Program-made: the position numbers and the translations under genes
Shown: positions 8,259 to 17,559 of the stretch, piece by piece
Position numbering within the stretch: position 1 is the stretch's first letter
How the letters are laid out: every line of letters starts with the position of its first letter
NCBI RefSeq assembly: GCF_014637085.1
Contig: NZ_BMEU01000007.1
Location: forward strand, 98,135 to 162,134
Direction of reading: 5' to 3'
Source: Comamonas phosphati
Lineage (GTDB): Bacteria > Pseudomonadota > Gammaproteobacteria > Burkholderiales > Burkholderiaceae_C
Length of the DNA stretch: 64,000 bases
Notes under the pieces: generated by a model
What the model was told of the DNA's origin: nothing
The model's input: the letters and a program-made list of their open reading frames with translations, nothing else
Databases searched by the model: none

Positions 8259-10847
8259 TTATCGCGCCTTGCGCTTGGCCGGCTTGGCGACCGCGACTGC
8301 CTTGCCGGACTGCGCTGCCTCCCCAGGTGCATCCGCAGCCTTGGCCCGCTTTGCAGGCGCAGGCTTGACAGCGTTCTTCGGCAGGGATGCTGGGTCGGGC
8401 AGCAGCAAGGCTGGCACGGATTTTCCACGCACGGACTTTCTGCTCTTCACTCCAGCCGGCACGGCCTGAGCTGCGGACTCTCCAGCCGGCACACCGTCAA
8501 GCTGCGCAGGCCGGGCCGGAGTCCGCTCCTGTGCGTACTCAGCTTCCAGCGCCGCCAGATTGACACCCTGGAGCATGGCCTTTTTGGCTGCCTTGCGATT
8601 TTGCTTGCCCGCAGCCGGCTTGGCCGCAGGGGCCGCCGGCGTTGCCGCAGCATTGCGCTGGGCGCGGTCGGCCTTGGCGTCACGGCGGCTCCACTTGTCC
8701 TGGCGGGCGGCCTCCTCGCGGCCATCGCGGCGGCCGCGCGAATCGTCGCGCTGGCCCTTGCCCTGACGGGCCGCTGCCATCACTCCATCTTCGCTGTCGC
8801 GAACCAGACGGAAATCGATGCGACGGCCGTCCAGGTCCACACGGCTGACCTGCACACGCACGCGTGCGCCGATGCCATAACGGATCCCCGAGCGCTCGCC
8901 GCGCAATTCCTGGCGCGCCTCGTCGAAACGGAAATAGTCGCCGCCCAGCTCCGTGATGTGGACCAGGCCTTCGACATACATGGCATCCAGCGTCACGAAG
9001 ATGCCGAAGGTGGTGACCGAGGACACGGTGCCGGCAAACTCCTCACCCAGATGCTCGCGCATGTACTTGCACTTGAGCCAGGCTTCCACATCGCGGCTGG
9101 CTTCATCGGCACGTCGCTCGTTGGCGCTGCAATGCAGGCCCGCGGCTTCCCAGGCCTGCACTTCCTTGGCCTGGGCACGCTTGCGCGGCTTTTGCCGGGG
9201 CTCCACCACGCGCGTGGCCAGGCGCTTGACCAGCTTGGCTTCCGCCTCGCCCGGAGCAGGCAGCGCGGGCAGCTTGTAATGGGTGCCCAGCAGCTCGGCC
9301 TTGATGACGCGGTGCACCAGCAGGTCCGGATAGCGGCGTATGGGACTGGTGAAGTGCGTATAGGCCTCGAATGCCAGGCCGAAGTGGCCGGAATTCTCGG
9401 GCGTGTAGAAGGCCTGCATCATGGAACGCAGCAGCATGGTATGGATCTGCTGGGCATCGGGCCGGTCCTTGGTCGCATTGGCAATCGCCTGGAACTCCCG
9501 GGTCGACGGGTTTTCGCTGATGCTCATGGCAACACCCATGGCCTTCAGGTAGTTGCGCAGGATCTCCTGCTTTTCCAGCGAGGGCTTGTCGTGCACACGG
9601 AACAGGCCCAGCTGTCCGCCCTGCTCTATGAAATCGGCGCTGCAGACGTTGGCCGCCAGCATGGCCTCCTCGATCAGCTTGTGCGCCTCGGTGCGCGTGC
9701 GCGGCACGATTTTCTCGATGCGGCCGTTGTCGTCGCAGACGATTTGCGTCTCGGTGGTCTCGAAGTCCACGGCGCCGCGCTCCTCGCGCGACTTGAGCAA
9801 GGCCTGGTACACGCCATGCAGATTCAGCAGATCCTGCACGCGCTCGCTGCGCTTGGCGGCTTCCGGGCCGCGCGTGTTGGCCAGGATGGCCGCCACCTCG
9901 GTATAGGTGAAGCGTGCATGGCTGTGCATGACCGCCGGGTAGAACTGGTAGGCGTGGATTTCACCCTTGGCCGTGATCAGCATGTCGCAGACCATGCATA
10001 GACGATCCACGTCGGGATTGAGCGAGCACAGGCCGTTGCTGAGCTTTTCCGGCAGCATGGGAATCACGCGGCGCGGGAAATATACGCTGGTGGCGCGGTC
10101 GTAGGCATCCACGTCGATGGCGCTGCCCGTGGTCACATAGTGGCTGACGTCGGCAATGGCCACCAGCAGTCGCCAGCCCTTGCTGCGCCCGACCTTCGTC
10201 GGCTCGCAATACACGGCATCGTCAAAATCGCGCGCATCCTCGCCGTCGATCGTGACCAGCGGAATATCCGTCAGGTCGATACGCTGGCGGCGGTCGGCGG
10301 CGCGCACTGTTTCCGGCAAGGCCTTGGCCTGGACCAGGCATTCGTCCGAAAAGATATGGGGCACGCCGTACTTGCGCACAGCAATCTCGATTTCCATGCC
10401 CGGATCGTCGACCTCGCCCAGGACTTCGATGATGCGCCCCACGGGCTGGCCAAACAGGGCCGGGGCTTCCGTCAGCTCCACCACCACGACCTGGCCGACC
10501 TTGGCCGAGCCCGTGGCGTTGGAGGGGATCAGGATGTCCTGCCCGTAGCGTTTGTCTTCCGGCGCCACAAGCCACACGCCGCTTTCCTGCAGGAAGCGGC
10601 CAATGATGGGCTGGTCGGGGCGCTCCATGATCTCGACCACGCGCCCTTCGGGGCGGCCGCGGTAATCGTAGCGAGCCACCCGCACCTGGACTTTGTCCTT
10701 GTGCAGCACGGCACGCATTTCATTGGGAGGAAGGTAGATGTCGCGCTCACCATCATCGCGGACGACAAAGCCATGTCCGTCGCGGTGGCCCTGCACAGTG
10801 CCCAAAATTTCTTCATTCATGTCGGCAACTTTTGCGCGAGGGTTCAT
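8259..10847 (-). CDS. rnr: ribonuclease R
   Basis: Processive 3'-5' exoribonuclease that degrades structured RNA and assists in rRNA quality control. Order: cold-shock OB domains from the N-terminus (VQGHRDGHGF; later IIGRFLQESGVWLV), the RNB catalytic domain with IDGEDARDFDDAVYCE (catalytic Asp cluster) and TSPIRRYPDLLVHRVI, an S1 domain (GTVSSVTTFGIFVTL), and an Arg/Lys/Ala-rich tail of roughly 150 residues. The N-terminal helix-turn-helix region of the E. coli enzyme is absent. The start is ATG 10847 (862 residues) or 10820 (853); neither has a clear Shine-Dalgarno. Only 34 bases separate it from the divergent tRNA-Leu, so its promoter must overlap that gene or its promoter. Confidence 0.95.
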   Translation of the reverse strand: MNPRAKVADMNEEILGTVQGHRDGHGFVVRDDGERDIYLPPNEMRAVLHKDKVQVRVARYDYRGRPEGRVVEIMERPDQPIIGRFLQESGVWLVAPEDKRYGQDILIPSNATGSAKVGQVVVVELTEAPALFGQPVGRIIEVLGEVDDPGMEIEIAVRKYGVPHIFSDECLVQAKALPETVRAADRRQRIDLTDIPLVTIDGEDARDFDDAVYCEPTKVGRSKGWRLLVAIADVSHYVTTGSAIDVDAYDRATSVYFPRRVIPMLPEKLSNGLCSLNPDVDRLCMVCDMLITAKGEIHAYQFYPAVMHSHARFTYTEVAAILANTRGPEAAKRSERVQDLLNLHGVYQALLKSREERGAVDFETTETQIVCDDNGRIEKIVPRTRTEAHKLIEEAMLAANVCSADFIEQGGQLGLFRVHDKPSLEKQEILRNYLKAMGVAMSISENPSTREFQAIANATKDRPDAQQIHTMLLRSMMQAFYTPENSGHFGLAFEAYTHFTSPIRRYPDLLVHRVIKAELLGTHYKLPALPAPGEAEAKLVKRLATRVVEPRQKPRKRAQAKEVQAWEAAGLHCSANERRADEASRDVEAWLKCKYMREHLGEEFAGTVSSVTTFGIFVTLDAMYVEGLVHITELGGDYFRFDEARQELRGERSGIRYGIGARVRVQVSRVDLDGRRIDFRLVRDSEDGVMAAARQGKGQRDDSRGRRDGREEAARQDKWSRRDAKADRAQRNAAATPAAPAAKPAAGKQNRKAAKKAMLQGVNLAALEAEYAQERTPARPAQLDGVPAGESAAQAVPAGVKSRKSVRGKSVPALLLPDPASLPKNAVKPAPAKRAKAADAPGEAAQSGKAVAVAKPAKRKAR

Positions 10848-10857
10848 TTTTTTGATA

Positions 10858-10863
10858 TACAAT
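10858..10863 (+). promoter_or_regulatory. -10 element of tRNA-Leu copy 1 (overlapping rnr promoter region)
   Basis: TACAAT lies 18 bases before the tRNA 5' end. The surrounding GATATACAATC also reads as an AT-rich -10-like stretch on the minus strand immediately before rnr, so the two divergent promoters seem to overlap. Inference from spacing. Confidence 0.4.
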
Positions 10864-10881
10864 CTAAGTCTTTCCTGAGAT

Positions 10882-10966
<85 letters not shown>

Positions 10967-11131
10967 AGTTTAACGACAACCCCGCAAGGGTTTAGGAAAA
11001 CTTGAAAAAACATTCAGTTTGCAGAATGTTCAGCAAGTCGACGCAAAGAGCGCAGGCCAGCATCTCAAGAAAAATTTGAAGATTCGGATTTCGCTGCAAG
11101 ATTTGCAATAAGATCCGAGGCTTCCCTGAAA

Positions 11132-11216
<85 letters not shown>

Positions 11217-11224
11217 AACACGAT

Positions 11225-11252
11225 AGGCCGTTGCGCAAGCAGCGGCCTTTTT
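11225..11252 (+). terminator. terminator of tRNA-Leu copy 2
   Basis: Stem AGGCCG(T)TGC / GCA(G)CGGCCT followed by TTTTTCGTTT; closely related to the terminators of copies 3 and 4. Confidence 0.85.
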
Positions 11253-11395
11253 CGTTTCCGACGCCATGAGCAGCCCGCTCATGCAGCAATCCACCCGAAA
11301 ACCGAAGCACTGCCCCCCCCCCCCCATCTTCGATGCCTCACTGCGTTCAGCTTGAAAAAATTGGCGGCTGCACCAGCGAGAGCCAAAGTCCGATG

Positions 11396-11401
11396 TATAA
11401 T
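11396..11401 (+). promoter_or_regulatory. -10 element of tRNA-Leu copy 3
   Basis: Consensus TATAAT 19 bases before the tRNA 5' end. The upstream block GCCAAAGTCCGATG is similar to that before copy 4 (GCCAAAAGTTCGCTA). The -35 is weak. Confidence 0.65.
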
Positions 11402-11419
11402 TTTCAGATACGCTGAAAT

Positions 11420-11504
<85 letters not shown>

Positions 11505-11510
11505 AACACA

Positions 11511-11540
11511 AAAGGCCGTTGCGCAAGCAACGGCCTTTTT
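11511..11540 (+). terminator. terminator of tRNA-Leu copy 3
   Basis: Perfect stem AAAGGCCGTTGC / GCAACGGCCTTT (loop GCAA region) ending in a T-tract. Confidence 0.9.
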
Positions 11541-11645
11541 CGTTGCTCCGCCCCACAGCAATTTTTGCAGCCCGTGCTCTGCAAAAATTGCGCCGCAGCT
11601 GGAGCAAAAGTTTGCAAACTCGCCAGAGAGGCCAAAAGTTCGCTA

Positions 11646-11651
11646 TATAAT
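11646..11651 (+). promoter_or_regulatory. -10 element of tRNA-Leu copy 4
   Basis: TATAAT within CTATATAATTT, 18 bases before the tRNA 5' end. Confidence 0.65.
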
Positions 11652-11669
11652 TTGCACATACGCTGAAAT

Positions 11670-11754
<85 letters not shown>

Positions 11755-11760
11755 AACACA

Positions 11761-11790
11761 AAAGGCCGTTGCGCAAGCAACGGCCTTTTT
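11761..11790 (+). terminator. terminator of tRNA-Leu copy 4
   Basis: Same perfect GGCCGTTGC hairpin and T-tract as after copy 3. Confidence 0.9.
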
Positions 11791-11895
11791 CGTTCGCCCA
11801 GCACGCCCGACCACCAAGCACGGTCGAAAAACGCGCCCGCCAGTTCAGCGAACCGGGGCCAGGGCAGCAAGCCCCTGGTCCCAGCTTGAAAAACA

Positions 11896-12432
11896 CTAGC
11901 GCTTGAGCCCCAGCGCGCCCAGCATCTGCTCGGTCTGCTTTTGCATCTGCTCCTGCATTTGCGAGAACATGTTCTGCGATTGCTCCATATAGCTGCTCAT
12001 CATGGTTTGCATCATGGGCGGCTGCATGCGCATGAACTGGTTCCAGGCTTCGGGAGAGGCATTGTGCGACTGCTCGGCCACCTTGTTCTGAAAATCGGTG
12101 AACAGCTGCACGTTCTTCTCGATGTACGACCCCATATAACCCTGCATGGCATGGCCGTAGAAACGGATGATGTTGGCCAGCACGGTCTCGGAGAACATGG
12201 GCGCGCCACCCGCCTCCTCCTCCAGGATGATCTGCAACAGGATGGAACGCGTGAGATCCTCGCCAGTCTTTGCATCCCTGATCACCACAGGCTCGCTGTC
12301 CATCACCATCTGCTTGACTTCGGCCAGGGTGATATAGGATGAAGTGTCCGTGTCATACAAGCGCCGGTTCGGATACTTCTTGATCACACGCTGCGAGCTT
12401 TGGGGTTCAGCTCCCTGATTTTTTTCCGCCAT
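11896..12432 (-). CDS. phaR: polyhydroxyalkanoate synthesis repressor PhaR
   Basis: DNA-binding regulator of polyhydroxyalkanoate granule genes, notably phasins, that also binds the polymer. The 178 residues contain the N-terminal PHB/PHA accumulation regulator domain RVIKKYPNRRLYDTDTSSYI (about 16-35), a PHB_acc segment with ANIIRFYGHAMQGYMGSYIE, and a Met/Gln-rich C-terminal tail. ATG 12432 was chosen because AAGGAG lies eight bases upstream. It stands alone between tRNA clusters; no phaC or phaP is in this window, but a 3-hydroxybutyrate dehydrogenase is at 16622. Confidence 0.95.
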   Translation of the reverse strand: MAEKNQGAEPQSSQRVIKKYPNRRLYDTDTSSYITLAEVKQMVMDSEPVVIRDAKTGEDLTRSILLQIILEEEAGGAPMFSETVLANIIRFYGHAMQGYMGSYIEKNVQLFTDFQNKVAEQSHNASPEAWNQFMRMQPPMMQTMMSSYMEQSQNMFSQMQEQMQKQTEQMLGALGLKR

Positions 12433-12568
12433 CGCACGCTTCTCCTTCGGTTGAACATTTCCAGTATTGCACTGCAACAGATTCTAGGCAGCACATACAT
12501 CTTGATTGCGAGCGGTAACCCTGACTGGGCGAACCACCAGAACAAGGCAAAACCCCATGCTCGCGGAC

Positions 12569-12597
12569 AAAAAAAACCCGCCGATGGCGGGATTTTT
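12569..12597 (-). terminator. terminator of tRNA-Val copy at 12628
   Basis: Stem CCCGCC / GGCGGG with a 3-base loop; on the minus strand it is followed by eight T residues. An A/T run also exists on the other side. Confidence 0.85.
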
Positions 12598-12627
12598 TGC
12601 CTTACCTGCTCCAGGCAAGGTAATGTT

Positions 12628-12704
12628 TGGTAGGCGCGATTGGACTCGAACCAACGACCCCCACCATGTCAAGGTGGTGCTCTAACCAGCTGAGCTACGC
12701 GCCT
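12628..12704 (-). tRNA. tRNA-Val(GAC), copy 1
   Basis: 77 nt with encoded CCA. Acceptor AGGCGCG/CGCGCCT, anticodon stem CCACC/GGTGG with loop TTGACAT, so anticodon GAC (reads GUC). T-loop TTCGAGT. Followed by its own terminator. The second copy lies about 410 bases upstream on the same strand. Confidence 0.97.
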
Positions 12705-13055
12705 GTCGTTGAAGCTGAAATTATAGCAGAACAAAAAACGCGCTTTGGCTAAAGGCCTGCATTTTTTCACCTTCGCACCGCATACCGGGCTGCTGCCGCA
12801 GCATGCGTGCGAGTGCATGAGTGGACTCCCCCTCCAACCCAGCATCTTGCCGAGTCAGCATCGTCACCCCGACAAGCGCCAGACGGTGCTGGTGCGGGCG
12901 ATCATCCAGGGCCAGTTCGGCGCGGCCGAAGCCAGCTGGGGCCAGCTGGGCTTGGGGCCAACCGCAGCCGGAGATCGAAGCGTGGGTTGATGAAGGCAAC
13001 AAAGGCATGGAGAGCGCCCTCAAGGCCAACCCGCAGGGACGGGTTCATACTGAAC
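12705..13055. other. intergenic spacer between the two tRNA-Val genes
   Basis: About 350 bases with no gene I can support. Open frames here lack ribosome sites and recognisable domains. It must hold the promoter of tRNA-Val copy 1 on the minus strand. Confidence 0.5.
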
Positions 13056-13079
13056 AAAAAAGCCCGCTTATTAGCGGGC
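13056..13079 (-). terminator. terminator of tRNA-Val copy at 13117
   Basis: Perfect stem GCCCGCT / AGCGGGC with a 4-base loop; on the minus strand followed by six T residues. Confidence 0.85.
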
Positions 13080-13116
13080 ACTTCTGCTGCGAGCCCTGGC
13101 TTGGCTTGCGGTTGTT

Positions 13117-13193
13117 TGGTAGGCGCGATTGGACTCGAACCAACGACCCCCACCATGTCAAGGTGGTGCTCTAACCAGCTGAGCTACGCGCCT
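13117..13193 (-). tRNA. tRNA-Val(GAC), copy 2
   Basis: Same 77-nt sequence as the gene at 12628, anticodon GAC, CCA encoded. It lies 76 bases downstream of relA on the same strand. Confidence 0.97.
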
Positions 13194-13269
13194 GTATTCG
13201 TCCGAGACTGCGATTTTAGCATGGATTTGCAGGCATCCGAAAAAATGCGGGGCGAACCTTCAAGCTCCT

Positions 13270-15504
13270 CTAGCGCCGACGCGCCGAGCGCACGCCCGCC
13301 ACACCCGCCACAATGCCCAATACCTTGTTGAGCCGCCCGGAATCGGAGACTTCCACCGTGAACGTCATCCAGGCCGTTCCCTTGACGGACTGGGTCTGCA
13401 CGCCGATCACATTGGTTTTCTCGCGCGCGAAGACATCGGAGATATCGCGCAGCAGGCCCTGACGGTCCGCTGCCTCCACGGCCACATCCACGGGATAGAC
13501 CGGCAGGTTTTTCTCCGAAGTTTTGGGCAGGCCCCAGTCCACGTCGATCACGCGCTCGGGGTTGCGGGCGCACATCTCGTGGAAGTTTGAGCAATCGGCA
13601 CGGTGCACGCTCACGCCCTTGCCGCGCGTGACGAAGCCGCGGATCGCGTCGGGCGGCGCAGGCTTGCAGCACTTGGCCAGCTGGGTCATCAGCGAGTCGA
13701 CTCCGACCACCAGCACCCCACCCTTGGGAGTGTCCGTGCCACGCGCCTTGCGCACCAGCGTGATTTCGTCGGGCTCGGACTCCTCTTCGCTGGGCCGCAG
13801 CACCGCCTCGATATTGCGCAGCGAATACTCGTCCTTGCCAACCACCTCGAACAGCGCATCGGCCGACTTGAAGCCCAGCTGCACAGCCAGCTCTTCGAGC
13901 TTGATGGCCGTCTTGCCTTCGCGCTGCAGCAGCTTTTCCACGGCTTCGCGGCCCCGGGCCACGGTTTCATGGGTGGCCTGGGCATTGAACCAGGCGCGCA
14001 CCTTGGCGCGTGCGCGGTTGCTGACCAGATAACCCAGATCGGCATTGAGCCAGTCGCGCGAAGGCCGTTCTTCCTTGGCCGCGGAGATTTCCACGGTCTG
14101 GCCGTTTTCCAGCGACGTGTTCAGCGGCACCATGGCGCCATCGACACGCGCACCGCGGCAGCGGTGGCCCAGGCTGGTATGCACCGAATAGGCAAAATCC
14201 ACCGGCGTGGCGCCCTGCGGCAGCTCGATCACCGCGGCATCGGGCGTGAGCACATAGATGCGGTCCTCGAACAGCCCCTTGTGGTTGGTGGCCGCCAGAT
14301 CGCTACCCCAGGCCAGCAGCTGACGCAGCACGGCGATCTTGGCGTCGTATTCACTGGCAGCCGATACGCCGGCATAGCCCTTGGTGCCGGCCTCCTTGTA
14401 GGCCCAGTGCGCAGCCACGCCATGCTCGGCGTGGTCGTGCATGGCCTGGGTGCGGATCTGGATCTCTATGGTGCGGCCCGTCTCGTCGCGCACCACGGTA
14501 TGCAGGGACTGGTAGCCGTTGGGCTTGGGCTTGGCGATGTAGTCGTCGAACTCGGCTTCGAGCGGAGTGAACTGCTGGTGCACCCAGGACAGGGCCGCAT
14601 AGCAGTCCTTGATGGTGGGCACGATCACACGCATGGCGCGGATGTCGAACAGCTGGTCGAAGTTCAGCGACTTGCCGCGCATCTTCTTGACGATGCTGTA
14701 GATGTGCTTGGGCCGCCCCTGCACGGTGGCGCTGATGCTGTGCGCACGCAGATCGGCCTCGAGCCGGGCGCGCATCTGCTCCATGTAGGCTTCGCGCTCA
14801 ACGCGCTTTTCGTCGAGCAGCCGTGCCACTTCGCGGTAGGTGTCGGGCTCGAGAAAGCGGAAGGACAGGTCCTCGAGCTCCCACTTGATCTGCCAGATGC
14901 CCAGGCGGTTGGCCAGCGGCGCGAACACGTTGAGCGCCTCGCGCGCGATGCCGGGGGACACCGGCCGCTTGGCCGCCGCGTAGTAGCGCAGCGTCTGCAG
15001 CCGCGAAGCCAGACGCAGCAGCACCACGCGCAGGTCGCGCGAGAAGCCCAGCAGCATCTTGCGCACGTTCTCGGTCTGCGTGGCTTGGTCGTCCACATGC
15101 TGGTGCCCCCCGCCCCGCGCCTGCTGCTGCACGCGCATGAGCTTCACGGTTTCCATGGCCAACGTGGCGAAGTTCTCGCCAAAGGCCTTGGTGATGACTT
15201 CCAGCGGGCGGTTCAGATGCACGCTGGCATGTACCAGATAGGTGGCGGCCTGCATGGTTTCGGAACCGCCGATCTTCTTCAGAATGGCGGCGACGGCATC
15301 GGCATGGGCCAGGGCGTTTTCCCCGGTCTCCATGACCTCGGATGCAATCAGGGGCTCGGCAAAGGCGCGTGCCCGGGCCAGCGCATTGACCTGCTCCGGC
15401 AGGGTCTGCGCGGTAGCCAGGATCAGTTGCGGCGTAGGATCGACCACCCGTGGCGCTGACTTGGACGACGCCTCGGCTGCAGGCGCCGTATCGTTGGTCT
15501 TCAT
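13270..15504 (-). CDS. relA: GTP pyrophosphokinase RelA ((p)ppGpp synthetase I)
   Basis: Ribosome-associated stringent-response enzyme that transfers pyrophosphate from ATP to GDP or GTP when uncharged tRNA enters the A site. The 744 residues have an N-terminal HD-like region in which the His-Asp hydrolase motif is missing (the segment reads TYLVHASVHLNRPLEVI), then the synthetase domain (GRPKHIYSIVKKMRGKSL, PNGYQSLHTVV, EIQIRTQAMHDHAEHG), a TGS domain (ATPVDFAYSVHTSLGH, about 430-450), a Cys-containing segment (AKCCKPAPPDAIRGF) and a C-terminal ACT domain. The degenerate HD points to RelA rather than SpoT. ATG 15504 has AGGGAGC upstream; a longer frame is not favoured. Confidence 0.95.
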   Translation of the reverse strand: MKTNDTAPAAEASSKSAPRVVDPTPQLILATAQTLPEQVNALARARAFAEPLIASEVMETGENALAHADAVAAILKKIGGSETMQAATYLVHASVHLNRPLEVITKAFGENFATLAMETVKLMRVQQQARGGGHQHVDDQATQTENVRKMLLGFSRDLRVVLLRLASRLQTLRYYAAAKRPVSPGIAREALNVFAPLANRLGIWQIKWELEDLSFRFLEPDTYREVARLLDEKRVEREAYMEQMRARLEADLRAHSISATVQGRPKHIYSIVKKMRGKSLNFDQLFDIRAMRVIVPTIKDCYAALSWVHQQFTPLEAEFDDYIAKPKPNGYQSLHTVVRDETGRTIEIQIRTQAMHDHAEHGVAAHWAYKEAGTKGYAGVSAASEYDAKIAVLRQLLAWGSDLAATNHKGLFEDRIYVLTPDAAVIELPQGATPVDFAYSVHTSLGHRCRGARVDGAMVPLNTSLENGQTVEISAAKEERPSRDWLNADLGYLVSNRARAKVRAWFNAQATHETVARGREAVEKLLQREGKTAIKLEELAVQLGFKSADALFEVVGKDEYSLRNIEAVLRPSEEESEPDEITLVRKARGTDTPKGGVLVVGVDSLMTQLAKCCKPAPPDAIRGFVTRGKGVSVHRADCSNFHEMCARNPERVIDVDWGLPKTSEKNLPVYPVDVAVEAADRQGLLRDISDVFAREKTNVIGVQTQSVKGTAWMTFTVEVSDSGRLNKVLGIVAGVAGVRSARRR

Positions 15505-15514
15505 GCAGCGCTCC

Positions 15515-16552
15515 CTAAGTGTCAAATTCAGCCTGTTGGGCAAGACTCATGGTATCCGGCAAGCGCTCATCCCCTTGTAAAAACTTTCGCACCAGGGCCA
15601 CCTGGCCCGGCAGCAGCAAGGTCGGCGCATGGCCTACCTCTTCCAGCTGCGTGCAATGCGCCTTCGGCCCCCTGGCTTGCATGGCCCGCGCGGCGGCGAC
15701 CGACAGCAGATCGGACTCGGCACCGCGGATCAGCAGCACCTTGGCGGCGATACGGTCGTAGAGCTGCCACAACATGGCCTCGCCGGCTTCGGCCATTTGA
15801 GGCGTCATGCGCGCCATGGGCACGGCAATGCGCGGGTCATAGTGCAGCACCACCCCGCCTTCAGGCCAGGGCTTGACCATGGCCCGCGTCAATTGCAGCC
15901 ATTGCTCATCGCTATGTGGGCCGAATCCTGCCGATATCAAGCGCAAGGCGGCAGCGGCCTGCTCCAGGTTGGGAAACTGCAAGTTTTTACCCAGGTACTG
16001 GCCGATGCGCTCCAGGGCCTTCCATTCGATGACCGGCCCCACGTCGTTGAGCACCAGGCGGCGGATGGAAATCGGCGGGGGAAAGTCGGCCCGGCCTGCG
16101 TCCCGACCGCCCCCCATTCCTGCAATGACCATGCCGATCAAGCCGCCCATGCTCGTACCCACCCAGTCCAGCATCCGGACCGGTGCCTGGGCGTGGAGCT
16201 GCGCCAGCAAGGCCAGCATGTCGGCGGCATAGAGCGGCATCTGGTAGCCCAGGGGCTCCTGCAGCCAGTCGCTCTCGCCGCGCCCCACCACATCGGGGCA
16301 GATCACGCGCGCGAACCGGCTCAGTTCCGCCGCCAGCGTATCGAAGTCGCGCCCCTGGCGCGAAAGGCCATGCACGCAGACGATGACATGGGGATGACCG
16401 GCATCGCCGGTGTTGTTCCATTCCCAATAGGCCATGCGGTGCACGCCTTCGGGCAATTGGCTGGTTTCGGCCCGGCGCCGCTCGTCGGACCAGGCGGGAG
16501 CAATGGCGCCGGCTCCGGGACAGGATACGTAATTCAGCTTAGGTTGATTCAT
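15515..16552 (-). CDS. alpha/beta-fold hydrolase
   Basis: Predicted serine hydrolase, substrate unknown. The 345 residues show the fold's features in order: the oxyanion HG (CVHGLSRQGRDF, about 60-70), CPDVVGRGESDW, the nucleophile elbow VGTSMGGLIG (Ser near 134), and a late GAESDLLS and EEVGHAPTL giving candidate Asp and His. A roughly 50-residue N-terminal extension precedes the fold. It sits 10 bases upstream of relA on the same strand and is divergent from bdhA. Neighbourhood with 3-hydroxybutyrate dehydrogenase raises the possibility of a hydroxybutyrate oligomer or ester substrate, but that is inference. Confidence 0.85.
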   Translation of the reverse strand: MNQPKLNYVSCPGAGAIAPAWSDERRRAETSQLPEGVHRMAYWEWNNTGDAGHPHVIVCVHGLSRQGRDFDTLAAELSRFARVICPDVVGRGESDWLQEPLGYQMPLYAADMLALLAQLHAQAPVRMLDWVGTSMGGLIGMVIAGMGGGRDAGRADFPPPISIRRLVLNDVGPVIEWKALERIGQYLGKNLQFPNLEQAAAALRLISAGFGPHSDEQWLQLTRAMVKPWPEGGVVLHYDPRIAVPMARMTPQMAEAGEAMLWQLYDRIAAKVLLIRGAESDLLSVAAARAMQARGPKAHCTQLEEVGHAPTLLLPGQVALVRKFLQGDERLPDTMSLAQQAEFDT

Positions 16553-16621
16553 GGAGAACGCATTCACGAAACCGGCACCGATAATGGCTGTGTCGCATCG
16601 TAATTCATTCGGAGACCCTGT

Positions 16622-17410
16622 ATGTCCATGTTGAAAGGCAAAACCGCCCTCGTAACCGGATCGACCAGCGGGATCGGCCTCGGTATCGCCACTGCACTTG
16701 CCCGCCAGGGCGCCAACATCGTGCTCAACGGCTTCGGCGACGTGGAAACGCCGCGCGCCCAGGTACTCAAGGCCGGCAAGGCTGCCGGCGCCCAGGTCGC
16801 CTATCACGGCGCAGACATGAGCCGTGCAGCCGACATCGAGGACATGATCGAATACGCTCAGCGCAACTTCGGCCAGATCGACATCCTGGTCAACAACGCC
16901 GGCATCCAGCACGTGGCCCGCGTCGAGGAATTCCCGCCCGAGCGCTGGGATTCCATCATCGCCATCAACCTCACCAGCGCCTTCCACACCACACGCCTGG
17001 TGCTGCCGGCCATGCAGAAATCCAACTGGGGCCGCATCATCAACGTGGCCTCTGTGCACGGCCTCGTGGCCTCGGCCCAGAAATCCGCCTATGTGGCGGC
17101 CAAGCACGGCCTCGTGGGCCTGACCAAGGTCACGGCGCTGGAGAACGCCACCACCGGCATCACCTGCAACGCCATCTGCCCGGGCTGGGTGCTGACACCA
17201 CTGGTGCAAAAGCAGGTCGACGCCAAGGCCGAATCCCAGGGCATCTCCAACGAGGAGGCCACCAAGCAGTTGCTGGGCGAAAAAGAACCTTCGCTGCAGT
17301 TCACCACTCCCGAGGAACTGGGCGAGCTGGCCGTATTCTTCTGCTCGCCCGCCGCCGGCAATGTGCGCGGCGCGGCCTGGAACATGGACGGCGGCTGGGC
17401 TGCACAGTAA
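16622..17410 (+). CDS. bdhA: 3-hydroxybutyrate dehydrogenase (SDR family)
   Basis: NAD-dependent interconversion of (R)-3-hydroxybutyrate and acetoacetate, the last step of polyhydroxybutyrate breakdown. The 262 residues have the SDR cofactor motif TGSTSGIGLGIA (about 12-23), NNAG (about 91-94), the catalytic set with Ser in NVASVHG and YVAAK, and the family-specific CNAICPGWVLTPLVQKQ. ATG with GGAG upstream. It is divergent from the alpha/beta hydrolase gene, with a 69-base shared promoter region. Confidence 0.94.
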   Translation: MSMLKGKTALVTGSTSGIGLGIATALARQGANIVLNGFGDVETPRAQVLKAGKAAGAQVAYHGADMSRAADIEDMIEYAQRNFGQIDILVNNAGIQHVARVEEFPPERWDSIIAINLTSAFHTTRLVLPAMQKSNWGRIINVASVHGLVASAQKSAYVAAKHGLVGLTKVTALENATTGITCNAICPGWVLTPLVQKQVDAKAESQGISNEEATKQLLGEKEPSLQFTTPEELGELAVFFCSPAAGNVRGAAWNMDGGWAAQ

Positions 17411-17488
17411 ACGCCGGACAGGCACCAAGCTCACAACGCGGTCAGCCATATACAAGGTCGGGCCCCTCCACGCCAGAGACACCGGGCA

Positions 17489-17549
17489 AGGGCCGCCCCG
17501 CAGCGAAGGTGTCGTCCCCTTGAGGGGGAAGCGGCGCAGCCGCTCGGAG
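17489..17549. repeat. GC-rich intergenic repeat, divergent copy
   Basis: Contains GGGCCGCCCC, a CCCCTTGAGGGGG core and GCAGCCGCTCGG, resembling the repeat family at 21200, 34901 and 63546. It lies between convergent bdhA and the SIMPL gene and may serve as a terminator. Confidence 0.55.
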
Positions 17550-17559
17550 GAGAAGATTC

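Noticed and set aside
12705-13116. Possible small genes between the tRNA-Val copies
   Set aside because: Frames overlap the tRNAs, lack ribosome sites and resemble no family.
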